A stretch of 32,537 nucleotides of DNA. Origin: Oppiella nova (Eukaryota > Arthropoda > Arachnida > Sarcoptiformes > Oppiidae). This document shows positions 10,854 through 22,860 of the stretch, piece after piece (position 1 is the stretch's first letter; each line of letters opens with the position of its first letter). The notes below the pieces were generated by a model that saw only the letters and a list, made by a program, of their open reading frames with translations, ran no database searches and was not told the DNA's origin. The translations under genes were made by a program, and so were the position numbers. Where the stretch lies: assembly GCA_905397405.1 (NCBI GenBank), contig CAJPVJ010000169.1, forward strand, positions 2,286-34,822. Direction: 5' to 3'.

Positions 10854-13800
10854 TTATTTCTTGTTATTCGTGTCGGTGTTGGAGTTGGCCTTAAAGTATG
10901 GCCTCAACTGCAATAACTGGATTTGTCGGACAGGCTGTTGTCCGCCCGGGACCCCAGTCACGGACGCACTGGTGGTGGCGCTCGTGGACGCTGTGGGCGA
11001 CACGGCTTTAGCGACGGGTGACGTGAATATATTCATTCCCGCCATTGAGATGGGAATAGTGAGTGACTGTGTGGCCAACGCTTGCGATGATGGGATAGTC
11101 TTGACAAAAGTGACCGGATTTTGAAGTATTTGTGTCTGAGATTGTGACGATTGGGCCGCTTGTGAAGGCGACTGTTGCACCAGGATCTGGGTTTGGCCTA
11201 AATTGCCGGACCCCTGCTGCAGCTGCAACTGATGCTGGCGTTGGATCAAGCGAGCCATCTGAGCAGGGTCTGTTATGGTTCGCGTCACTATCTGCTGCAT
11301 AGGTTTACCGGTTGTTGAGGTGGTTGTAGTGATCCGCTGTTGGCCGCCAGCCATCGAAACAGCGACCGGAAGTGTAGTCACATTTGGCTGCGATGTCTTG
11401 AGCAGCAGTTGCGTCGGCTGTACGGACTGCTGACCCATAGAAGCGTTCAGCTGATTGGCTGTTGTAGTGATCATACGCTGCTGACCGCCAGTCATGGAGA
11501 CGGCAACGGGAAGTGTTGTGACGACATTTGGTTGCGATGTCTTAAGCCCTGCCGTATTGATCAGCAGTTGTGTCGGTTGGACAGAGGACTGCGCCACAGA
11601 AGCCGTGATTTGAGAGGTTGTTGTAGTGATCCTCTGCGGGCCTCCAGCCATGGAAACGGCCACCGGAAGGGTTGTCACAACATTGGGTTGGGATGTCTTT
11701 AAACCGACAGAACCCGCGGAACCGATCAGCAGTTGCGTGGGCTGTGGCTGAGCGACAGACGCCGTAATCTGGAAGCGCGGCTGTTGTCCGACAGCAATGT
11801 TTGGCTGCAATTGTTTGGCGGTTTGGGTGGGAATGGCCTGCATTTGGATGTGTTGGGGCTGAGGCTGTCTCTGGACGTGCTGTTGTTGACGAAGAAATAT
11901 TTGTTTATATATTTGTGGGTTAGCTGTAGCCATACGACTGCCAATCTGATGGCTTTGGATCTGATTGACAGGTTGAGACACGGCTGCCATGAGCTTCGAG
12001 TGTACCTGAGGTGGGAGTGTAGCCAACGAGACCACAGAACAGGTTTGTTGAGTGCCATCTTTGTTGGTGATAGTCGTGGAGCCGATCTGTTGTGGGCTTA
12101 CATTGATTTGACTGAGTATTGGTTGAGGCAATGGCTGCGAACCGACGCCCACTTGAGATAACGCTTTATTGAGACTCAATTGACTGACAGCAGTGGCCGT
12201 GACATTAGGCGCAGCCATAGTAGTGGGTCCCGGGGCCACACCTTTAGTGATCGTCGCCTGGTTTATGGCCGACATCTTGGCGCTGATCGCTTGCGTCAAC
12301 TGTTGCTGCGATGTCTGAATGTTAGTGTTTTGCGAGAGGATTGTCTTGATTTGAGTGCTCTGTTGTTGCTTTTGTTGCATCTGTTGCTGCAGCTGTCGGG
12401 CCGCCAACTGCTGTTCAGCCATCGCTTTCTGCTTCTCACGCGATATGCGTTCCGCGCGATTGACGGCCACTTGGATCGGAGTCAACGGCTGCTCGAAATT
12501 GATGCCACTTTCGGACAACAGAGCGATGTGTTTGGGATTCTTTGCGGTCGGGTTCGTGAACATGTGCTTCAGGGTTGGCGTCCGTTTGTTTGCGATTTGT
12601 TTAATCGTTTCAAATCTTTGGTTACATAACTGACTGAACGTTAAGTTGTTGTCTTCGACTATCAATTGACTGGTTTTGATGGGACGGCTCGAAGGGGTCG
12701 TCGTATTTGCTTTAGTAATACTGGTGGATGGCGTGGACACCGCCTGTGGCCCACTAGTGGGGCCCGAGGTATTGGGAGGTGTGGGTAATCCTTTCAGTTT
12801 CTTTTGCTTTGGTTTAGGAGTGGAGGTGTCGGTGACGGGTTTGCCCTCTTCTCGGGGAACAATGGCTACTTCGTAGTGATAGCGACACAGTTTGGGAGAC
12901 CGATAGTTACAACTAATGAGATTCACCACATCCGACACCAGATCCCAATTGGGCTGATGGCCGGGCGATATCACCACCAAATTCAATGGCAAGTCCTGGA
13001 AGTACTGCAAGACCTGCAGCACAGCCCAGTCCTCGTGAACAGCCCACTTGGGTATCGAGTCCTGTAGGGGACCACTGAATACTTGTGCCGCCTTATGGAC
13101 GGGCGCCGGGATGGGTCCGCTCGGAGGCAGAGCAACACTCGGGTGCAGCGAACTCAGAGTCCTATGAATGGCCGCATTCTCGGGTCCGGTCACGACCACT
13201 ATCTTAAGTTTCTGGAGTATGAGTTCCCTACGGATCTTAATGATAGCAGTGGACGGCCTGTCGAACACAGAGCGCGGGATATTGAATCCCTCCTCTTTGC
13301 GAGCCTTTTGCTTGCGGGCTGTAAGATATGCAGGCGTTGAACGTGAGGCCAATGAGTGGTGTGTCGGCGCATAGCTGTACTTACCGATAGTAGTGTCCAA
13401 TTTGAGTCTCTTATTAGACTCTTTGGGCACATATATGGGCGGTAACTGTGACTCAGGCATTGGGTTTTGTTCGTATAGAAAGCCGAGGGAGTAGTCGATG
13501 TAGAGGTCGTTCTCATCTTGCGGTGGTGTCGGGGGCGCCCATATCTGTGGCCATACACAACATTGAGAACAGTGAGACATACTACTTGGCCATTGAGTGA
13601 CTGGGAGAGACTGCGAGACACTTACCGGCATTTGCTCGAAACCATTATATGATATGTAGACCTATAGAGAGAATAGTTACGAATATTCAGTATTTGATTC
13701 ATATTTCATATGAACATCAAATCAATGCATTGATCGCCAGAATTGCAAAAAATCTCATTTCTTTCGGTTTTAATTTAATTGAAAGCACACAACAAATAAG

Positions 13801-16800
13801 ACAAAAGGCTATTCAAACGGTTTGTCGGATCGGGGGGTAAGAGTCGGTCACTCGAACCACATATTCAATAAGTTTTGGTGCCGACAGACAGTAGGAAAGG
13901 CCTCAACAACACAGCTATTCATAACAACCACCAAAAGAAATGATTTTCTGCAAAACGACTCACAAAATAAACGCAACTATTCTTTCCATTAGTGATATAT
14001 CATATAATTGTGAGTAATTCATAACAAAAGTGTTGCGAATGGTTAACCAATATATAATCAAAAGACACCAAAACCTGATATGCGATCGAAAGTGCTTTTA
14101 ATTCAAATAAATTTACGCACAAAAGAAATGAGACTTTTTTGTTGTTGTAATCATTATTATTATTATTTAATAATTTACTCATTAAATAATGTAATAGTTT
14201 TTATACATAACAAGCATAAAGAAAATCAAATAAATTATAACAAATACTTTACAAGAAGTGACTAACATTTGGAACCGACTCTTAGTATGTGATCACAAAA
14301 TATTATATAAAATTAATTCCAATATTAATCACATAATGTTGAGACAAACCAACAAACAATATATCATTAACTATAAGAAAATACGAGTTAACGGCTCCGG
14401 CGGACAGCATTTGATGCCGGGTTCGCGCCTATCGTTTGGTTGCCGTTCTCTATGGGTTGAGTAACAACTCTAGTGTTGGAGCGCTTTATATGATTACTAC
14501 TATTCATGTGATTATTATTACTATTATTAGCAATTGATTTACTTTTTGGTAATCTGTTGACTGCAACGACAGGAGAGCGCGGGGAACGCCTAACCTGTTG
14601 CTGCCGTCGGTTTACATCATTACTCATAGCCTTAACTTTACTGTCATTTTGGTTTAAACTGGAATTTACTTTCCGATTATGATTGGTATTCAAAGCATTA
14701 TTATTGGCTCTACTATTAGCCCTTTTATGTTCAGATTTAACACAATTCTGGCGATTATTGTTAACAATTAGCTTTGTGTCAGTTTTGGACCGTTTATTGA
14801 CCTGATTGTAGGCGTCCTCTCTATGGCACGTCAGTATAGGCTCCCTGTCCACCTCCATGGCCTCCTGTCGCCGACGTTCCTCATCCTTCTCGGCCTCAAT
14901 GCGTCTCAACTCCCACTCCTGTTTGTGCGCTTCGATCTCCTCCTATAGACACAAATCACAACACATTTCACATACAATTCACTACCAAAACAATAGTCAT
15001 TTCAATGCAAACCTCCGCCTGTTTGAGCTGTTCAAAGGAAACCGACTCCTGAAGTACTCCTAACAACTTCATCGCATACTTCTCTACAGATGTCATCTAT
15101 AATACAATCACACAATCAGTTAATATGCATTCCATTAATTAATTACAAACACAACATTTTAATTAAATTAAAATCTATTTAAATACATTTGTAAACCATT
15201 ATCAGTGACCTCTAGTCATATAACATAACAAACCAGAGGCGCATAAATCAAAGGATAACTTAATTTTCGAGATCTTTAGCACTCTATCGACACTATTCTG
15301 TCCGAAGAGTGACTCTAAGACTCGCTTTATTACTAAAACTATGTTTGATTATCTCAACTATAATGTCAAATGTTATGAAAAGTGTATAACAAGTATGAAA
15401 CCACTAAATACCTGTCCAATGATCTCATCGATTCTCTCTTCTTCAGGACTTTTCTCCTCCTCTTTGTTTTCGGTGTCGATCGGAATGTTTTCGTCAAACT
15501 CTGCGAACTCAGCTTCCGCTTCAGCGCCGGCTGTTTTGGCAGCGGCCACGTCGTTGGCCTCCTCGACAGTACCCAAAGCCAGTTCCAGTTGTGAGTCGAG
15601 TATATCGGGCGACAGTTCCTCTACAGCAGCAGCAATGGGCGCCACAGTCTCTGTCGGGCACTCAATGGAAGGCAAATCGATGCCAAAGAGCTCTTGAATG
15701 GCGTTCTGCTTGAAGAAGGCTGTCGTGAAATTGCCGCCTTCGATGGCGACACTGCCCAACAGTTTCTTCTGCTGCGCCTTCTTCAGGATGTTCTCTTCGA
15801 TCGTCATTTCACTAATGAGTCTATAGATGTGCACATCTCTGGTCTGACCGATACGATGGCACCTGTCCTGCGCCTGTGCGTCCATCGTTGGGTTCCAGTC
15901 GCTGTCGTAGAATATCACAGTGTCTGCACCCGTGAGGTTCACTCCTATACCCCCCGAACGGGTCGACAGAATGAAACAGAAGATGCGTTTGTCTGCGTTG
16001 AACCGCTCCATAAGGGCCTGTCTTTGCTCTATTTTGGTGGTGCCGTCCAGACGCAGGTATGTGTGCCCGTTGTGGTTGAGGAACTGCTCGAATATGTCCA
16101 GCATTCGCGACATTTGCGTGAATATCAACACTCGATGGCTACCCGTCTTCAACCTCCACAACAGATCGTTCAAAATCTGCAGTTTTCCGCAATCGTATTG
16201 AATGAGTCGCAGTTCTGGGAATTGGGTCCGCATTTGAGAGTACGGTATCTGCAAGACGTCCAACCGGTCCAACAAATGACGACTCAGTCGAGAACTCAAG
16301 GCTTCGATGTGAGCCTTCTTAGAGGGGGGCATATGGGAGGCGTGCAGTCGTATGGGCGCCGACATCACGCGCGGAACTATACATATAAAGCGGGTCAACA
16401 TTTCCTTCAGATCTTCGACTATTTTGTCGGGCGTTTTGATTAAGTCACTCAAAGCGTCCGTAAACTTCCAAAAGTGTTTTCGGTGTTCACTAGTATTGGG
16501 CGCTAATAATGTATGTAAATATCCGTTCCCTATGTTAAACACGTTAGAGCCGAAGGGAACGGTATTCGTCAGGTATTTGTAGCTGTCATTGATGGTCGAG
16601 ACCTCTATCAGGTCGGAGGCGTACAAAGCAGTGGCGCAACACTTGCGTTGATTAAGACGCGACAAAAAGCTTAGCTTTTCTTTACGTTCGGCCGACTGTT
16701 TGGATACTAATGACTGCTTTCGGAATGAAGAGGACGCCGATCGGCTTAGAGGGTTGACTGAGTCTTGACTGTTGGCAACACCTGTTATAATAGCAATGAA

Positions 16801-19800
16801 TGGTAAGTGTGACTGACATTAGCTGATTCGATATATTAGTTATGAATACATCAAATGGATGGATCAGTTATTTATTCTGTGAGACACTGGAAACTGTCTA
16901 TAATGTGGAAAATTCATTGACAACAGTATGGGTTATGTCTCAATTGATACTCGGATTAACAAATTGGAAATACGCTAATATTGTCACCAAAATATTAAAT
17001 CAAACAATAGGGTCAACACATACCGACAACATTGGGAGAGACGGCGCGCACAATGATTTGTCTCATAGGACTCTGTTTGGAAACCATGGACTGAGGAATA
17101 GTGGATGAGATGGGAGTTCCGGTCGATGTTCTCAACAGAATGTGAGGACCGGTAGGCGTTTGCACCAAACGGCCCAATGGAATGGCAACTCGATTGCCTG
17201 AGAGTGTGAATGCAATTATAATAAACGTAAAACAACAACAATAACACAACAAACCATCAGTGGATGAGGTAGTAGTGGTGGTGGACTTGGATGAAGTGGA
17301 TGTCATTAAAAACTTTTGTTCAGTGTTTCGATTGGCGGGCGTTGAGGGCGAGGAGGCTTGTGATGAGGACGGGTTCGCGGAATGCATTGTAGAGGTTCTG
17401 ATTTGAAGCCGTATTTTGCCGCGCGGACAAGGGGGCGGGGGTTCGGGCGTCGAGTCGATCTCTTGGATGAGTTCGGGGGACGACATGAACCGAACGATCC
17501 TGTGGTGAGCGAACGCACTCAACGTGAACGACAGGTCAGACAACACCAAATTCAGTGAACGCAGGTTCACGTGACTGAAGGGGTCGTAGTCTAAGGCTGT
17601 GGTGACGAGAGACGCGGTTTCGTATGTGAGCGGCTCAGCCATGAATGGCGAGACAGTGGGCCGCGGGTCGAACAGATTCGGGTGATTACAGACTTTGCGC
17701 AATTGCATCAGAATATTGATAACACTCAAGAAGTTTCCAGACATAAGCGTCTCTTTGGTTTTCCTCTGAGACATAAACTCTTCGTATAGGAAGCGCTGCC
17801 TTTTGGAGAGCCGACACATAACCACGTGTTCGTACTTTTTGGGCAATTGCTTCTCGACATCACATTTCAATCGCCTCAATAGGAAAGGTCGCAGAACTTT
17901 GTGCAGACGTCTGATGAGACCCTCGTTGTACTCACTGTTGCCCTCAACCATTCCGGTGACCGGATTCACGAACCAGTCTTTGAATTCTTTGTGCGATTGG
18001 AATACGTTGGGCATCAGGAAGTGCATCAGTGACCACAACTCCATCAGATTGTTCTGCAGAGGCGTTCCCGTCAGCAGTAGTCTGCGGGATGTGTTGAAAT
18101 TGAGAAGCATTTGCCATCTCTGGGACTTGAAGTTCTTGATGTGTTGGGCCTCATCTAAGATCAAGTACTTCCACTTCTTGCGCCGGAAGGACGCGTGGTC
18201 TTGGATTACCAGTTTGTATGATGTGATACACACGTGGAACTGATTCGGTTTCGTCCAACCCTTCAATTCAATCATGCATTCAATTAATACATTTGTAAAC
18301 CATTATCAGTGACCTCTAGTCATATGACAACAAACCAGAGGCGCATAAATCAAAGGATAACTTAATTTTCGAGATCTTTAGCACTCTATCGACACTATTC
18401 TGTCCGAAGAGTGACTCTAAGACTCGCTTTTGACAAGTTTTAGTTTTACACAAGAATTTCAAACATTAAAATCAATTCCAGTCTTACCTGTCGTTTAAGT
18501 TTTCTCTCTTTAGGACTTCCATAATATGTCAATATTTTGAGCGCTGGACACCACTTCTTGAACTCCATTTCCCAGTTAAGCATAACACTGGTGGGTACCA
18601 CAATGAGATGTGGGCCCCAAATGCCCTTTTCACAGGCCAGGTGTCCGATCAGTGCGATCGTCTGAATAGTCTTTCCCAAACCCATCTCATCGGCGAGAAT
18701 ACCATTGAGTTTCTTGTCCTGCATGGCGGCCAACCAGTCAAGACCTATGTGCTGATACTCCCGGAGCTCGTGTTTGAGCAAAAACGGCACTTTTGTGCAC
18801 ACTTTCACTGTCGATAAGTTGTAGCCTTTGGGTTGAAGACTCTCAGCACCGGCGGCGATATCTGTGATCTCGCGATTGGGACCGACAGTCGGTTTGGCAC
18901 TCTTGTCGTCACTGATTTCCTATAATATAGAGAATACATGTCTCAGCCCTCAGGTCTCGCAATTACACTAATCGACAATATTTGCGGTGTTTTTAGAGCA
19001 GATATTTTCAATTTTCCCCTTTTTATGAAGTTTCACAAACAAACTGTTCAGTCATTTGTGATGCGTTGGGAAGGGGTTGTCAGCAAAATAACAAAACAAA
19101 ATGCATTCAATTTTGCAAACTATTTCATACTAATGCTATAGAATATACTATTAATTTATCAAATATTTAAATTAACTCTCAATTTACAGACTATTGTGAA
19201 AGTGAAAGCTTTTGTTATTTTACTGATAGGATTCACTCGACTCTAACCGTCCAATTGATAGTAAATCTCACCTCAATTAAAGGCTTATTAATCGCTTCGT
19301 TGGCGTCAGGATTGATGAGAAACTCCATTCCTATCTCTCCGGCCTCTTCTTCCGTTGACATGTCCTCATCGGACATCTCTTCCTCGCATTCAGTGGTGTT
19401 GTCTCCGACTTCGCTTTCCTCGTCATCGCACTCCATGTCGTCATCGCTGTCTAACTCACTCTTATCGGCCGAACCGTACATTTTGGCCAACAGTTCTTCG
19501 ATGGGAATATTCATGTCTTCGTCGAGATCTTTAAGTTCTGACGAGTGGTCGACCTTTCCTTCAATCTTCTCCTCCTCTTCAATGGTGTCCTCTTCGTCTT
19601 CAACGAGCTCTTCGTCCGACACTTTAAACTCGAGATCTTCGCGATCGCCGAACTCAACGACCGACTCGTCCACCGAACCATCCATTATCTCCTTTGGTAA
19701 CAGATCTTCGAGAGGTATTTCACTCTCTTTTTGTAATAACTCTATCTCTGAGACGCCGTCTCCGACGCCAACCTCTTCCTCCTCCTTAGCGATGGTCTCT

Positions 19801-20996
19801 TCGTCGTCGGACTCACTGTTTTCCGGTTGGAACTCATTGTCTTCAACGGCTTCTTCGGTCACACTATCACTGGTTGTGGACAGAGTTTTGCCCAACTCTT
19901 GCGTCAATCGTTCCGTATATCTGTCGGCCTTATCGACAATGAAGTTGAGGTGCATATCATGTAATTTCTTGCGCTTCTCCTTCAGCCGCACCTCTTGTTT
20001 CGCTTCAAATACCTTTTCGACGTCCGACCAAAACGTTTTCACCTGTTTTGCGATATTTGACGCGATTTTCTTCATCCTTAAGAGCTCTTCGCGTTCGGCT
20101 CTTTCGGCGAAACACTGTTTGTCCGAATGGTATTTGACAACCATTTTGGCGCACTTTTTGGCCGCAGCCTTCTTCCACTTCCTCTCCTGCGCGAAATCCG
20201 TGGCCAACCATTGCATCTCCTCTAAGAGGTAATCCCAATGAGTTTTGCGGCGCATCGGCTCCTGAACTTTGGGCAGTCGACGGCCCGACCACAAGCCGTT
20301 CTTCCGGAGCTCAGCCACGCGTTGGACGACATACGCCTCCTGTCGCGCCTTCTCTACGATCTGGTCCTGCGTTCCGATCGACGTGTCATAGATGGCAGAG
20401 ATGGTCGACGCGAGTGTCGTATTTCGCGTGTTTGGCGGTCGAGGGGATCCCGGAATCAACTGATTGCCAGCCGTCCTATTGGAAGGCGTGGGTACAGCCG
20501 ATGGCGTCGACGGTATCATCGCTGTCGTCAACGTTTGACTCGTTTTCGGTAACGTAGGCGAAGAGAGCGTCGTTGGATCAGCCGATTGTGAGCCCGACAG
20601 TGGTGTGGATGGCGTGGGCGGCAACCCGGAGGGCATGTGGTGTTCAATGGCGAAGCCATGAGCGCCGGCAGCGGTGGTGGGCGTCGACGGCAATGAGTGG
20701 TCGGCGCCGACAGCGACGGTACTGTCCGACTGTTTCTGATGGGAGACATCGAGCGACGACTTGAGTCCAATCAGTTCCGAGATCTCGTCTTCGGGAAGGG
20801 GTTTGTTCTGGTGCTGAGATGTGGTTCGCAAGTATTGGATCAACTCGTTGGCCGTCAAGCGCTTCCGGAAGCCGTAGAAGTCGATCAGATTGCCGTTGGT
20901 CTCCAAGAGGTACAGCTCGAGGATGTGATCCAAATACGACTCCCGAAGACGCTTGAGTTCGCCGGACAAGTGATTCGTTAAGTAATTGTCGGACAT
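10854..20996 (-). CDS. dom: Domino/SRCAP/EP400 chromatin-remodelling ATPase, long (A-type) isoform
   Basis: SWI2/SNF2 ATPase of the INO80/SWR1 subfamily; relatives exchange H2A.Z into nucleosomes in SRCAP- or Tip60-type complexes. Exons from 5' to 3' on the minus strand: 19272-20996, 18488-18919, 17255-18260, 17024-17197, 15412-16781, 15013-15096, 14802-14942, 13626-13661, 13385-13544, 10854-13318; 2530 aa. The HSA domain is at about 250-300 ([16 protein letters not shown]), then an acidic region. Lobe 1 has DEMGLGKT at 652-659 and DEAQ at 755-758. A long Ser/Thr/Pro insertion splits the lobes, as in this subfamily. Lobe 2 has [17 protein letters not shown] and QDRCHRIGQ at about 1417-1425. 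A SANT domain at about 1803-1862 ([19 protein letters not shown]) and a Gln/Thr-rich tail are the EP400/DOM-A signature. The ATPase itself is closer to SRCAP, matching the single dual-role arthropod gene. Start: first in-frame ATG at 20996. Confidence 0.96.
11318..11780 (-). repeat. Three-unit internal repeat in the Domino C-terminal tail
   Basis: Within the last exon, three related units of about 45-53 residues follow each other. Each contains a QPTQLL segment, then KTSQPNV with one or two V and TTLPVAVSM, then GG.QR.ITTT. Unit starts at the DNA level are roughly 140-160 bp apart. Units differ by substitutions and small in-frame indels, and the third is shortest. This indicates an intragenic duplication old enough to have diverged. 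The tail is low-complexity, so a function for the repeat cannot be read from sequence. Confidence 0.75.
14388..20996 (-). CDS. dom: Domino, short (B-type) isoform with retained-intron C-terminus
   Basis: Shares exons 19272-20996, 18488-18919, 17255-18260, 17024-17197, 15412-16781 and 15013-15096 with the long form, then uses an extended exon 14388-14942. It reads through the donor at 14801/14802 (CAG|GTCAAT) and adds 137 residues before the stop at 14388-14390, for a total of 1781 aa. The added tail is Asn- and basic-rich ([11 protein letters not shown] ... ASNAVRRSR). It lacks the SANT and Gln-rich region. An open frame of more than 400 nt in such AT-rich sequence is unlikely by chance, so I take it as coding. 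Drosophila domino is known to make DOM-A (SANT and polyQ) and DOM-B (short) by alternative splicing, and this locus has the same logic. The isoform is inferred from genomic sequence only. Confidence 0.72.
15182..15328. repeat. Intronic repeat, copy 1 (domino intron 15097-15411)
   Basis: 147 bp that match 18286-18430 in the same orientation almost base for base, with one small difference near 15220. The shared core starts aatacatttgtaaaccatt and ends gactctaagactcgcttt. Outside these limits the flanks differ. No clear terminal inverted repeat or target-site duplication is visible. It could be a short non-autonomous transposable element or a local intron-to-intron copy. Confidence 0.85.
18286..18430. 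repeat. Intronic repeat, copy 2 (domino intron 18261-18487)
   Basis: 145-bp direct copy of 15182-15328, lying in a different intron of the same gene. It accounts for most of this 227-nt intron. The acceptor of that intron is close to one edge of the copy and has a poor pyrimidine tract. Confidence 0.85.
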
Positions 20997-21029
20997 CTCG
21001 GGCGGGGGTTTGCGGGGGTTTTGGGCCAC

Positions 21030-21060
21030 CGAATGGACACTATTTATACGAATCTATACA
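21030..21060 (-). promoter_or_regulatory. Possible TATA box of domino
   Basis: On the minus strand GTATAAATAG lies at 21041-21050, about 45 nt before the start codon at 20996. If it is a TATA box, transcription would start near 21015-21020, leaving a 5' UTR of only about 20 nt. No upstream coding exon is needed. Evidence is the motif and spacing only. Confidence 0.35.
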
Positions 21061-22237
21061 TAATATATACACACAATGTGTGCCACCCTATGGACGTGTC
21101 TCACATGTGGACAATAAGTCTAAGAAATGAAATGAGTTTCAAATCAAATCAATTTGAATCGAGTTTTTGCCGTTAATTGAGTCTCAAATGCGTTAATCAT
21201 TGGCAGCAATGAGTCATTCATTCAATGCATTGCTTTCACTGCCAAATGAATGCCATTTTGTATGGGATGTGGAAATCTATGGCATTAGCTATTCAGGCAC
21301 TCATTCACTGCATTCAATGCAATGCAGAGACTGACACTCAATGCGTTTTCCCATTCATTCAATGCCCGATCAATCCTTTGTCCGCGAATCAGATGCACAC
21401 AAATTACGTACACCTTTTGTGGGGCACATAGGGTGGGGTTCGGGGGCTTGATTTACCCGAACAATTAGCAGATAGATCATCGATTTAAACTTGGTAATTA
21501 TTATGATGACCAATTACAATTGATAATATAGTTAATACTACATGTTACCCGCTTTGAGTGAGTTTTATATCAACAACTTGTAGTTGTAGAGTATATTCAC
21601 TTCAGAAGTATACAACTCGTGGTCGACAAAGAAGTTTAGGACTTTTGAAAAAGATTTGGCCATCAAATGGTCAGATAATGGATAATTGTCACCACAACAG
21701 GTCCGGTCTCTGTGTGCTATTATATCCGTGCTATACTGTTATCTGTAATCATATAACTTAGGAATTTATGTCATATTTTAAAATTAAAAATCTAATTAAT
21801 TAAAAACTTTTTAAATTCTAAATATTCTAACATTAAACTAAAAGTTAATTTTCAAATTTAGTTATTTATGATTTAATGAAAAATAAAAGTTTAATTAGTT
21901 GTTTGAATGGTCCTTAACAGAGGCCTCCCTGTGCTTATTTAGCAATAAACTGCTTTTATTACAAGTATTAAAAGCCCCTGACCCACCCTACCACATAAAA
22001 TGATTACCTGATCGCCAGAATCTATAATATAAATGAAAATTCTATACAATTATTGTAATACAAGTCATATTAGGATCTTATTATAGGAATATAAGACAAA
22101 TATTGATGAGAATCATGAAACAAATCAATCATTAAAGCACTGGATTATGAAAGTCAAGACAAATATAGTAATAAGCAGTGCTTTAGTCGAGTACTAAATC
22201 ATTATTTGGCAAATAGTTGGTGATAGAGCACACAAAC
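21061..22237. other. Spacer upstream of domino
   Basis: No gene recognised. The part at 21180-21370 is dense in the motif CATTCAATGC and its complement (near 21215, 21308 and 21355, plus relaxed matches). The rest is AT-rich. Confidence 0.5.
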
Positions 22238-22484
22238 TGACCTTGCCGTAATTGGCAACCAATTACTGTGTATACGATTGTGCTCCCGGAGCTGACTATA
22301 TTCTAACTACTGATGCATTTAAGATACACATCAATTGCTTTTCTCTTATGTCTTTCAACTTTTGTTACAAAACTTAATTTTTTCATGTAATTTATTTGAT
22401 TTTCAATGAAATATCAAATATTTGTTAAATATGTTTATTCAAGAAATTAAATAACAAACCGACTATTTTTTTCAATCTGCAATT
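22238..22484 (+). repeat. Permuted inverted repeat, left copy (order P-Q)
   Basis: Made of block P (22238-22364, 127 bp) and block Q (22356-22484, 129 bp), sharing the 9 bp caacttttg. P is the exact reverse complement of 22606-22732. Q is the reverse complement of 22732-22860 with one mismatch seen. No coding frame is evident. Confidence 0.9.
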
Positions 22485-22605
22485 CATGTCAATTTAAATG
22501 TAATTAAAATTCGCTTTACATGTAATGTAGCACTCGTTACAAGCTTTTCACGTAATGGTAGAGAAAATGTTTGAAAGTTTTATAGAAATGGAAAATAATT
22601 TGAAC

Positions 22606-22860
22606 CAAAAGTTGAAAGACATAAGAGAAAAGCAATTGATGTGTATCTTAAATGCATCAGTAGTTAGAATATAGTCAGCTCCGGGAGCACAATCGTATAC
22701 ACAGTAATTGGTTGCCAATTACGGCAAGGTCAATTGCAAATTGAAAAAAATAGTCGGTTTGTTATTTAATTTCTTGAATAAACATATTTAACAAATATTT
22801 GATATTTCATTGAAAATCAAATAAATTACATGAAAAAATTAAGTTTTGTAACAAAAGTTG
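22606..22860 (-). repeat. Permuted inverted repeat, right copy (order P'-Q')
   Basis: Reverse-complement copy of the left element, but in permuted order: read on the minus strand it is Q then P rather than P then Q. It begins and ends with the same 9 bp, caaaagttg (22606-22614 and 22852-22860). The two copies are separated by 121 bp of unrelated AT-rich sequence. Confidence 0.9.

Noticed and set aside
13319-13384. Domino protein read without interruption from 13544 into 10854 (22 extra residues)
   Set aside because: The 66-nt stretch has a strong GTAAGT donor and a TTACAG acceptor, and its removal gives better continuity with EP400; it happens to be a multiple of three and stop-free, so retention is possible but not preferred.
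15694-16443. 249-codon plus-strand open frame
   Set aside because: Antisense to the domino helicase lobe 2, whose motifs on the minus strand are unmistakable.
19255-20232. 325-codon plus-strand Ser-rich open frame
   Set aside because: Antisense shadow of the acidic, Glu-rich domino exon, whose GAN codons read as TCN on the other strand; no start context or family match.
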